From NCBI GenBank assembly GCA_963772315.1, contig CAVYWJ010000004.1:248001-312000 (forward strand): a stretch of DNA of 64,000 bases, given 5' to 3'. The translations under genes and the position numbers were made by a program. This DNA comes from Haliangium sp963772315 (GTDB lineage: Bacteria; Myxococcota_A; Polyangia; Haliangiales; Haliangiaceae). Numbering within the stretch: position 1 is the first letter of the stretch; each line of letters opens with the position of its first letter. Under the pieces are notes generated by a model that worked only from the letters and a program-made list of their open reading frames with translations, did no database searches and was not told the DNA's origin. Shown here piece after piece: positions 24,396 through 33,056 of this stretch.

Positions 24396-24410
24396 CCAAG
24401 GAGCGTCAGA

Positions 24411-25583
24411 GTGGATACCAAGATGAACCAGGCGCTGCGTCACCTCCCCGCGCTGTCGCGGCGGACCTTCCTCATGGCCACGAGCGCGGGCGCTGCCAGC
24501 CTGGCCTTGCCCGGCTGCGGCGACGACGGCGGTGGCGGTGGCATGCCGGACGCGCGTCCGCCCGATCCGCGGCCCGACGCCAGGCCCGTGCCCGACGCCG
24601 GCCCCGACCGCTACGCCAACCTCGACACCGACAGCTACCTGGGTGGCCTCGAGGTAGTGGCTACGATCGAGCCCATGAGCGAGGGCGACGCGTTCCTCGA
24701 AGGGCCCACCATGGGGCCGGACGGTAGGATTTACTTCACCAACGTCCCTGCGTCCGAGATCCTGGCCTATGACCCCGGGACCGGCTCGGTCAGCGTGTTC
24801 CGCACCGACGCCAACGCGGCCAACGGCATGCTCTTCGGGCCCGACGGCAGGCTGATCGTGTGCGAGGGCGGCTTGCTGACGGGCGCGGGCACGGGCCCGG
24901 GCCGCGTGATCGCGATCGACATCGAGAGCGGCGCGGTGGAGGTACTGGCCGATGCGTACATGGGGCAGGATCTACAGCCGCCCAACGATGTCGCGCTCGA
25001 TGCGCAGGGCCGCGTGTACTTCACGGCGCGTCCCAATGCCACGGACGCCACCGATGCCACGCAGGGCACGGTCAATGCGGTCTATCGTATCGATCTCGAC
25101 GGGACCGTGACCCAGCTGCTCGGCTGGCCCGAGGTCGACAAGCCGAACGGCGTCGTCACCTCGCCCGATGACAGCAAGCTCTACCTGATCGAGGCCCACG
25201 GCGGCGCCGGCAAGAAGCGCCAGCTCCTGGCCTATGACCTCGACGCCGCCGGCAGCATCGCGAACCCCCAGGTGCTGTATGACTTCTATCCTGGCCGCAG
25301 CGGCGACGGCATGGCGATCGACGAGCAGGGCAACCTGTACGTGGCCGCGGGCCTGCACAGCCTGCGCAACAGCAGCGAGACCCTGGCGACGAAGCCGGGC
25401 ATCCACGTGATCTCGCCCCAGGGCCAGCTCCTGGCCTTCCGCGAGACGCCCGTGGATCTGGCGACCAACTGCCGCTTTGCCGGCGACGACCTCAAGAGCC
25501 TGTACATCACGTCCGGCAACCTGCTCCTGCGCCTCCCCACGGTGATCGCGGGCAAGGCCGCGTATCGCGTCACGCCCGCCTGA
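24411..25583 (+). CDS. SMP-30/gluconolactonase-like Tat lipoprotein
   Basis: 390 residues from the GTG at 24411, which has AGGAG seven bases upstream; an ATG four codons later is the alternative. The signal has a twin-arginine motif (LSRRTFLMATSAGAASLALP) ending in the lipobox LPGC, so it is folded before export and lipid-anchored. A Gly/Asp/Pro-rich spacer leads into a six-bladed beta-propeller of the SMP-30/LRE type: LEGPTMGPDGRIYFTN, LQPPNDVALDAQGRVYFTAR, KPNGVVTSPDDSKLYLIE and GDGMAIDEQGNLYVA. Such enzymes are metal-dependent lactonases. The conserved Glu and Asn/Asp metal ligands appear in EGP, PPND and KPNG. Confidence 0.85.
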   Translation: MDTKMNQALRHLPALSRRTFLMATSAGAASLALPGCGDDGGGGGMPDARPPDPRPDARPVPDAGPDRYANLDTDSYLGGLEVVATIEPMSEGDAFLEGPTMGPDGRIYFTNVPASEILAYDPGTGSVSVFRTDANAANGMLFGPDGRLIVCEGGLLTGAGTGPGRVIAIDIESGAVEVLADAYMGQDLQPPNDVALDAQGRVYFTARPNATDATDATQGTVNAVYRIDLDGTVTQLLGWPEVDKPNGVVTSPDDSKLYLIEAHGGAGKKRQLLAYDLDAAGSIANPQVLYDFYPGRSGDGMAIDEQGNLYVAAGLHSLRNSSETLATKPGIHVISPQGQLLAFRETPVDLATNCRFAGDDLKSLYITSGNLLLRLPTVIAGKAAYRVTPA

Positions 25584-25589
25584 TAGATA

Positions 25590-26345
25590 CTAGACGCTCG
25601 GCAGCTCCTCGACCGGCTGCGGGTGCGCCGCCCGGCAGATATACACTTCCTCTTCCGGGTGGGCTTCGATCGTGAAGCCGGCGCTGCGCAGCATGGCCTC
25701 GACGCAGGCGCGATTGGGAATCCACCAGTTGCCCGGGTCCCCGGAGTGGCTGTGCTCGACGAAGCACATCCTGGGATGCCCGGGGCGATCGAAGACGCTG
25801 CGCTCGTCGAACGGATGATCCTCGGCGATCTCTGCCATGCCGGGGTCGCCGCGCAGCATGCTCTGGAAGACCATCTCATGGCCCACCACGTGCTCGCGCA
25901 GGAGATCCAGCGCGTACAGCGGATGGCGCAGGTGGTAGAGCACGCCCATGAACAGGACCAGATCGAAGCGCTCGCCCAGATCGGCCACGTCGTAGACCGA
26001 CATGCGCTGGAGCTCGATGTCGAGCCCCAGGACCTCGGCCGCGAGCCCGGCCTGCTGCAGGTAGCGGGGATCGCTGTCGATACCGACCACGCGGTCGGCG
26101 CCCCGGCGCTTCATCTCCAGGGCGTAGAACCCGGCGTTGCAGCCGACGTCGAGCACGGTCATGCCGCGCAGATCGCGGGGCAGCGCCGCCCGGAAGCGGT
26201 TCCACTTGAACCTGGGATAGTCGCCGAGGAAGTGCTCGGGCGCGGTCATGATCCCGCCGAGCTCCATGTTGTGGAACCACGGACCGAGATCCTCGATGCG
26301 CTTCACGATCTCGTCGCGTTGCCGGGACGTTCTGGACTGTCGCAT
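25590..26345 (-). CDS. TIGR04290-family SAM methyltransferase
   Basis: 251 residues from the ATG at 26345 (GGAG seven bases before it); the longer frame adds a non-conserved leader. The class I methyltransferase SAM loop is TVLDVGCNAGFYALEMKRRG, with GIDSDPRYL as motif II and LFMGVLYHLRHPLYALDLL after it. It closely follows the pattern of the TIGR04290 family, including HNMELGGIMTAPEHFLGDYP near the start. The fold is related to CmoB, which carboxymethylates tRNA wobble uridine, but the substrate of this family is not established. It converges with the SMP-30 gene with only a few bases between stops. Confidence 0.85.
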   Translation of the reverse strand: MRQSRTSRQRDEIVKRIEDLGPWFHNMELGGIMTAPEHFLGDYPRFKWNRFRAALPRDLRGMTVLDVGCNAGFYALEMKRRGADRVVGIDSDPRYLQQAGLAAEVLGLDIELQRMSVYDVADLGERFDLVLFMGVLYHLRHPLYALDLLREHVVGHEMVFQSMLRGDPGMAEIAEDHPFDERSVFDRPGHPRMCFVEHSHSGDPGNWWIPNRACVEAMLRSAGFTIEAHPEEEVYICRAAHPQPVEELPSV

Positions 26346-26626
26346 GCCTGCTCCAGGAATCACTGCGAGGGTGGAATCGCTGCACCGGACGCGCCTCGCG
26401 GCGGTGTCCTCGCATAGATAGCACTCCAGGGTCGCGGCGCGATGCGCGGCGGTGTTTTCGGCGCGGCACCTGCGCGGCACGCGCCACCAGCGCGATGCGC
26501 TGCTCCTCGTCGTAGCTGGCGAGGTAGTGGCAGATCGCTGAGGATGGGCGCGGTGCGCGCCCCGCCTTGCCCTCGACCCGCTCGCGACGGTTGCGATGGT
26601 TCCGGGCCGGCCGCAGGAGTCGTGAG

Positions 26627-27679
26627 CTACTCGACGTTGACGCCGCAGCGATACCAGGCCGACGTCAGGTCACTCCAGTAGCTGGCGGTGCCGAGCTCGA
26701 ACTGCTCGCCGTAGTAGGCACGCGCGTACACGGGCACGTCGATGAGGTCGATGACCTCGCCCACCTCGCAGTCGGTGCAGCCGCCGCTGGTGATGTCGTC
26801 CTCGTCGGGCAGCTTGAAGCTGGCGTTGACCAGCTCGCAGTGATCTTGCCCGTGGCCCGCGAAGTCGGCGATCTCGTAGTAGGTGCCGCTCTCGCTGTCG
26901 CTCATGTAGAGCTTGTACAGGCCAGGCTCGCACACCTCGGCGCCGACCCAGCGGTCGTACTCCTCGGCGTAGCGGATGTAGCGCTTGCCGTCGCAGTAGC
27001 TCACGCCGTCGGAGGTCTGGAAGTCGGACGCGAACCACGCGAACCCCGACGGCGGCTCGGGCGGGTCGCTATCGCCGGCCGAGATCGCCACGCCGCACTC
27101 GTACCAGGTCGTGGTCAGATCGCCCCAGAACTGGGACGTGGTCAGCCGGAACGACTCGCCGAAGTAGCCGCGGGCGTAGACCGGCGCGTCGATGATGTCG
27201 ACCAGATCACCCACGGCGCAGTTGGTGCAGCCGCCGCTGGTGATGTCGTCCTCGTTGGGCAGGGAGAAGTCGGGATTGACCAGCTCGCAGTGATCCTGCC
27301 CGTGGCCCGCGTAGTCGGCGATCTCGAAGAAGAGGTCGTCCTGGCGCGCGCTCAGGTAGAGCTTGTAGCGCTCGGCGCTGCCGCAGAGGACCGCGCCGAC
27401 CCAGCGGTCGTACGCAGGCTGGTAGCGCACGAAGCGCTCACCCGTGCACTCCGAGGTGCCGAAGGTCTCGAAGTCGTAGGCGATCCAGTCGCCCGCGGAG
27501 GGGGGCGTCGGGGGCGTCGGCGGCTCCGGGTACGGATACGGCGGCGGCGGCGGCTCCGGGTACGGCGGCGGCCAGCTCGGATCGTCCGGCTCGTCGTCGG
27601 GTGGCAGGTAGATCGTGCAGCCGGACAGCGTGGTCGCGGCCATGGCGGCGACCAGCGCGAAATGGGTCAGCTTGCGCAT
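26627..27679 (-). CDS. Lipoprotein with a duplicated Cys-rich domain of unknown family
   Basis: 350 residues from MRKLTHFALVAAMAATTLSG and Cys (lipobox LSGC), with AAGGAG upstream; earlier start codons would add an unlikely leader. A Pro/Tyr-rich spacer is followed by two copies of a domain of about 130 residues. Shared landmarks are YDRWVGA, a YKLY strand, EIAD.AGHGQDHCELVN, LP.EDDITSGGCT.C, PVYAR.Y.GE and WY.CGV. Cys positions correspond between the copies, implying disulfides in an exported protein. I do not recognise the domain. It is the last of three minus-strand genes for surface-type proteins here. Confidence 0.7.
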   Translation of the reverse strand: MRKLTHFALVAAMAATTLSGCTIYLPPDDEPDDPSWPPPYPEPPPPPYPYPEPPTPPTPPSAGDWIAYDFETFGTSECTGERFVRYQPAYDRWVGAVLCGSAERYKLYLSARQDDLFFEIADYAGHGQDHCELVNPDFSLPNEDDITSGGCTNCAVGDLVDIIDAPVYARGYFGESFRLTTSQFWGDLTTTWYECGVAISAGDSDPPEPPSGFAWFASDFQTSDGVSYCDGKRYIRYAEEYDRWVGAEVCEPGLYKLYMSDSESGTYYEIADFAGHGQDHCELVNASFKLPDEDDITSGGCTDCEVGEVIDLIDVPVYARAYYGEQFELGTASYWSDLTSAWYRCGVNVE

Positions 27680-27926
27680 CTCGAATGAGCTCCTTGTCGG
27701 CAGAACGGGCGGACACACGCCCGCGGAAACAGACGTCGTGAACAGTATACAGAGAATTGACGCACGCCTGCTGTTCGCTGCGCGCGGCCGTGCGTCGTGC
27801 CACATCCGGGGGGCGCGAATGTGTAGCAGCTTGCAGTGTTCGCACGCGGTGATCGCGCCGGCGCCGGATCGTGCCACTCATCGGACCAGCGCGGCCAGCG
27901 CTACGCGGCCGGCGCCACGCGGCTGG

Positions 27927-29468
27927 CTACGGGGTTGGCTGGCGCGCGATGAGCAGCACCGGGGCGACCGGGTTGTCGGCCGCGAGCACGAAGCGGTAAT
28001 CGCCGGCCTGCGAGATGCCGAGCAAGGTGTCGTTGTCCGCGCCCGTGGCCCGCTCCAGCACCGTGGGCGTGTCGAGCGCGATGCTGGCCTCGCCCGACGC
28101 GCTCACGGAGAACGTCGTGCCCTCGGAGAACCCTGCATCCGCGATCTTGAGCCGGTGCTGGCCCGCCGGCAGCGCGAGCGTGACCGCGTAGCGATTCTCG
28201 CCCTGGTAGCGCAGGCGGTCCACCGGCTCGAACTGGTTGAAGCTGCTTGCGACGAAGAGGTCAACGGGGTAGGGCGGAGGCGCGCCGCGGCTGATGCGCA
28301 GCACCGGCGCCTGCGGATCCGTGACCGTGAGCTCGAACTCGAAGCTGGCGGTGGTCGTGATGTCGAGCGTGGTCTCGCCGGACGCATCGCCCGGCGCGGG
28401 GACCAGCGGCGTCGGTCGATCGAGCGCGATCGCGGCCGGCTGCGTGGCGTCGACCGAGAACGTGTATCCGTCCGTGAAGTCGAGATCCGCGATCTTGAAC
28501 CGGTGGGTGCCGCTGTCGAGCCCGATGGTGGCCACGTAGCGGCTCGCCCCGCGGTAGCGGAGGAGCGCCGAGGTGTCGAAGTCGTTGAAGGTGCCGCGCA
28601 GGTAGATCGGCACGGGATACGGCGCCGGCTGCTCCAGCGAGACCAGCAGCACCGGCGCCTTGATCGTGTTGGCGATGAGCTCGAAGCGGTAGGTGCCGGT
28701 CTGCGCGATCTCGATGATGATGTTGTTGCCGATGCCCGGCGCCGCCACCAGAACCGTCGGCACATCGAGCAGGAGCGTGGCGCTCGCGTCGGCGCGTACG
28801 GAGAACGTCGCATCGATCGAGAAGCTCTCGTCGGCGATCTTGAGCTCGTACGTGCCGGCCTCCAGCCCGAGGCTCGTCCGGTAGACACTGCTGCCCTGGT
28901 ACGGCAACGGCGCCGAGGTGTCGAAGTCGTTGAAGGTGCCGCGCACGTACAGGGCGGCCTGGTACGGCGCCCGCGACACCAGCGCGATCAGCAGCACTGG
29001 CGAGGAGCGATCCGTGGCCGAGAACTCGAAGCGATAGGTGCCGGACTCGGGCACGAACAGCTGCATGTCGTTGCCGGTGCCCGTGGCCTGGACCAGCGCC
29101 GTGGGCTGGCCGAGCACGATGGCCTCCGGGGCGTCGGCAGACACCGCGAACGTGGTGTCCAGGGAGTACGCTGCGTCCGCGATCTTGAGCGCGTGCGCGC
29201 CGGCGACGAGCGACACCACCGCGGTGTAGCGGTTGTTGCCCAGGTAGGTGAGCGGGCTGGAGGTGTCGAAGTCGTTGAAGGTGCCGCGGACGTACAGCTC
29301 GGTGCTGTAGGGCGCGTCCGTGAGGTTGGCGTCGGGGAGGGGCGGCAGGAACCCGGCATCGACGCCGTCGCCGGCCGCGGTCGCGCAGCCCGCGAGCAGC
29401 ACGGCCGCGACTGCCCATGGCGCCACGATGGCGCGCAGGCGCAGCGAGCAGCGGTGCGGTCTGGTCAT
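27927..29468 (-). CDS. Lipoprotein of four tandem carbohydrate-binding-like beta domains
   Basis: 513 residues. The signal ends with AAVLLAGC, so it is lipid-anchored. Four domains repeat with a period of 115 residues, starting at about residues 58, 173, 288 and 403. Each begins LYVRGTFNDFDTS or a variant, then a Y-rich strand, LKIAD, FSV, a LDxPTxLV strand and YRFEL. The 'RGTFNDF' opening and 'AG.h.lKIAD' pattern resemble E-set domains of the CBM48 or pullulanase/amylase N-terminal type. The fourth copy has VASSFNQF, where the others have RGTFNDF. There is no catalytic module, so it may bind glycan or serve as a surface scaffold. Confidence 0.75.
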   Translation of the reverse strand: MTRPHRCSLRLRAIVAPWAVAAVLLAGCATAAGDGVDAGFLPPLPDANLTDAPYSTELYVRGTFNDFDTSSPLTYLGNNRYTAVVSLVAGAHALKIADAAYSLDTTFAVSADAPEAIVLGQPTALVQATGTGNDMQLFVPESGTYRFEFSATDRSSPVLLIALVSRAPYQAALYVRGTFNDFDTSAPLPYQGSSVYRTSLGLEAGTYELKIADESFSIDATFSVRADASATLLLDVPTVLVAAPGIGNNIIIEIAQTGTYRFELIANTIKAPVLLVSLEQPAPYPVPIYLRGTFNDFDTSALLRYRGASRYVATIGLDSGTHRFKIADLDFTDGYTFSVDATQPAAIALDRPTPLVPAPGDASGETTLDITTTASFEFELTVTDPQAPVLRISRGAPPPYPVDLFVASSFNQFEPVDRLRYQGENRYAVTLALPAGQHRLKIADAGFSEGTTFSVSASGEASIALDTPTVLERATGADNDTLLGISQAGDYRFVLAADNPVAPVLLIARQPTP

Positions 29469-29558
29469 GGCTCCTATACAGACCTACATCATCCCTCGCG
29501 GGCTTGGCCACCGATCTTTCCTTGCGCACCCGCCTGGCGCCGCAGCGCGAGCCGAAGT

Positions 29559-29770
29559 TGTCGCGAAGATTTCAAACAGCCCGCGAGGTGCCTCGCGGTT
29601 CTGGCGCGTATCCTACAGGGTGCCCGCGGGGTCCTCGCGGTTCTGGCGCGTATCCTACAGGGTGCCCGCGGGGCTGTTTCCCGCGTTCGCGCAAGATTCC
29701 GGGCAGACCTCGGGCCTGGCTCGCGTGTTCGCGCAAGATTTCGGGCAGGCCCGAGGGCTGTCCAGGAGCG
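29559..29770 (+). repeat. Diverged 42-bp tandem repeat, five units
   Basis: Units start at 29559, 29601, 29643, 29685 and 29727. Units 2 and 3 share CTGGCGCGTATCCTACAGGG, and units 4 and 5 share GTTCGCGCAAGATT; the first is intermediate. Read from 29601 the 14-codon units give LARILQGARGVLAV-like peptides, but no gene start fits. The array lies between the divergent start of the four-domain lipoprotein and the 3' end of the histidine-phosphatase gene, whose stop falls just after unit 5. Confidence 0.8.
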
Positions 29771-29775
29771 CTCGC

Positions 29776-30469
29776 TCACACGCTGCGCAGGTCTTCGGGC
29801 AGGTGGTTCACGCACGAGAAGGTGCGCAGGCTGAAGATGTACCCGCCCGAGATCTTGCGCGCGCGCACGCGGGTGACCGAGGCGTGGAGCGACACGAAGC
29901 GCTCCCACTCCCAGGGGACTGGCTTGAGGTCGAGCAGGTAGGTCAACGCCACGGCATTGCTGCCGCCGTGGCCGACGAACACCAGGCGCTGGTCCGGGTT
30001 GTCGATCTTCCACATGCACGGATACTCGTCGGTGGCGCGGACCGCGCCATGGTCGGCCAGGAGGTCGCGCAAGCCCGTGGTGATGCGCTGGTGGAAGTCG
30101 CGAAAGCTCTCGCCCCCGGGCAGCCCGTCCCACCACTCACTGACCGGGCGGTCGCGCGCCTGGCGCAGCGTTCGATCGACCACCTCGGCCGGCGTGGCCG
30201 ACCAGTCAGGTAAGCGGATCTCCTCGTAAAACGGGATGATCCGCGTGTCCATGCGCAGGCTCCGGGCCAGCGGCTCGGAGGTCTGGCGCGTGCGCGCCAT
30301 GGGCGATACCAGGAGGCTCGCTCGGCGTCTGCCACTGCCGGCTGGCGCTGGCCAGGAGCCGGGCCTGGATCAGCCCCAGCTCGGTCAGCACCGGGTCCAT
30401 CATGCTGCTCCCGTCACGCGTCCATTCGGGCTGGGCGTGTCGCACGAAGATGAGCTCCATGGGGGACAT
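29776..30469 (-). pseudogene. Histidine phosphatase (phosphoglycerate mutase-like), frameshifted
   Basis: The first part, from the ATG at 30469, carries the catalytic RHA motif (MELIFVRHAQPEWTRDG). The second part, in another frame up to 29776, carries the remaining active-site residues: an Arg in MARTRQTSEPLARSL, a Glu in GLPGGESFRDFHQRI and the second His in LVFVGHGGSNAVALTYLL. The frames meet between about 30325 and 30345; LLVSPMARTRQT reads cleanly through the shift. About 230 residues in total, normal for a cytoplasmic 2-histidine phosphatase. All catalytic residues are conserved, so a sequencing indel is at least as likely as real inactivation. Confidence 0.8.
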
Positions 30470-30621
30470 TTAAGCAGACCGCCCCCTTGTCCGGCCAGTC
30501 ATGCGCCGCTGACCTGTGACCATCTCACCCCGGGAACTCTTCGGTGGCCCCGGCGCGATGGCTCATGAGATAATCCGATGGTTCGGCCGAACTTTCGGCT
30601 GCCTCCTGGTAAGAAGGTCTC

Positions 30622-31785
<1,164 letters not shown>

Positions 31786-31942
31786 GCGCACGGCCGCCGG
31801 GCATGCCGCGCACAGGAATCACCGTGTGATGGTGCGCGCGAATCGTAATGTTCTCGTCTGGCCGGGAATGCCTCGTCTGGCAGATCGCGCGCCTGCAGGT
31901 GCTGCGCTTGGCGGTGTGCCGGGTGCGTCGTATGCTCTGGGC

Positions 31943-32527
31943 ATGAACATACGGTTGGTCGTCGCCGCCTCGATCGTTGCTGCCCTCGCCGCGCCTCGCG
32001 TGGCCGCCGCTTGCAAGTGTATGCCGCCGCCCCCGCCGCAGGAGGCCATGGCCGGGTCGGCCGCGGTCTTCGAGGGCACGGTGACCGACGTGCGCAACCC
32101 GCAGAGTGGTGATGAGCCGAGCCAGATGAGCGTGGAGGTGGAGCTACGGGTCGGCCGCCGCTTCAAGGGAGCCGAGGCGGACACGGTCACCGTGTTCACC
32201 GCCGAGAGCAGCGCCGCGTGCGGCTACGGCTTCGAGCAGGGCGGAACCTACCTTATCTACGCCCGTGAGACCGATGGTCAGCTCTCGGCCAGCCTGTGTA
32301 GCCGCACCGCCCGCATCGAGGACGCCAGCGCCGACCTCGTTGCCCTGGGCGGCGACACGCCCGCGGATCCGGATCCAGGCTCGGCGCCCCAGCCGCCGCC
32401 CACCGTGGAGCCCGTCGAGCCCGGTAAGCGCGGCTGCGGCGGCTGCACCACGGGCGCCGGAAGCGGCGGCGCGGCCGGTCTGCTCCTCACGCTGGCAGTC
32501 GCCCTGACGCTGCGCCGATGGGCGTGA
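31943..32527 (+). CDS. TIMP/netrin-like domain protein with MYXO-CTERM tail
   Basis: 194 residues from the ATG at 31943; the signal is MNIRLVVAASIVAALAA. The mature protein starts ACKCMPPPPP, a Cys-x-Cys as at the N-terminus of TIMP/netrin OB-fold domains, then AAVFEGTVTDVR, VELRVGRRFKG and ACGYGFEQGGTYLIYARET. In animal TIMPs the N-terminal Cys chelates the zinc of target metalloproteases; whether this protein inhibits anything is unknown. After a Pro-rich spacer comes CGGCTTGAGSGGAAG, a membrane helix and RRW, a MYXO-CTERM tail expected to send it to the cell surface by type II secretion and processing. Confidence 0.75.
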   Translation: MNIRLVVAASIVAALAAPRVAAACKCMPPPPPQEAMAGSAAVFEGTVTDVRNPQSGDEPSQMSVEVELRVGRRFKGAEADTVTVFTAESSAACGYGFEQGGTYLIYARETDGQLSASLCSRTARIEDASADLVALGGDTPADPDPGSAPQPPPTVEPVEPGKRGCGGCTTGAGSGGAAGLLLTLAVALTLRRWA

Positions 32528-32709
32528 GCGAGGCGAGCACGCGATCCGGGAATGCTCGCGAGCTTGTTCCGCTGGTGCCTGAGCAGGAAGCTGCGCGTGC
32601 TCGAGGTGCTCACGATGATGGCAATCGGCCCGTATCGGGCTCTCCAGGGGAGCTACCTCCCATCGGCAGGGGCGTGACCTGACCGGGCGGCTCGTTCGCT
32701 CTCGAGCAG

Positions 32710-33003
32710 TCACTTGACAGCGGGCTTGCGGAAGCGTTTGTTCATCTCGGCGACCACGTCTTCATGCGCGTGTACCCGCCCCGCTTCGGAATCGGCAAGT
32801 CCTTCATCGACTGCGGCCAGAAAGCGTCCACGCTGTGTCAGCTCGTCGAAAGCCTGCGGCGAGAGCAGCACTCCGGCTGCCTTTCCGTTCTGGGTGATGA
32901 CCAGTGGATGGCCAGACTCGGCAACGCGTCGAAGCCACTCGGACGCCTGCGCCTTGAAGTCACTGACGGGAACGATGTCTTGGGCTACACGCAAGGGGCG
33001 CAT
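32710..33003 (-). CDS. Phd/YefM-family antitoxin (orphan)
   Basis: 97 residues; GAGG lies six bases before the ATG. The N-terminal DNA-binding part is typical: PVSDFKAQASEWLRRVAESG, then HPLVITQNGKAAGVLLSPQA. The C-terminal tail, which normally neutralises a RelE/ParE or Doc toxin, is rich in Ala and Arg. A GTG-started frame overlaps the stop (GTGA at 32713) in the place of a toxin. Its product (TARERTSRPVRSRPC) does not look like RelE, ParE or Doc, so the toxin seems lost or badly decayed. It would act as an autorepressor or leftover. Confidence 0.8.
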   Translation of the reverse strand: MRPLRVAQDIVPVSDFKAQASEWLRRVAESGHPLVITQNGKAAGVLLSPQAFDELTQRGRFLAAVDEGLADSEAGRVHAHEDVVAEMNKRFRKPAVK

Positions 33004-33056
33004 GGATCACCTCTAGCCCCCAGAATAATCCGAATTGGTCCAAGAGCTATTTCGGA

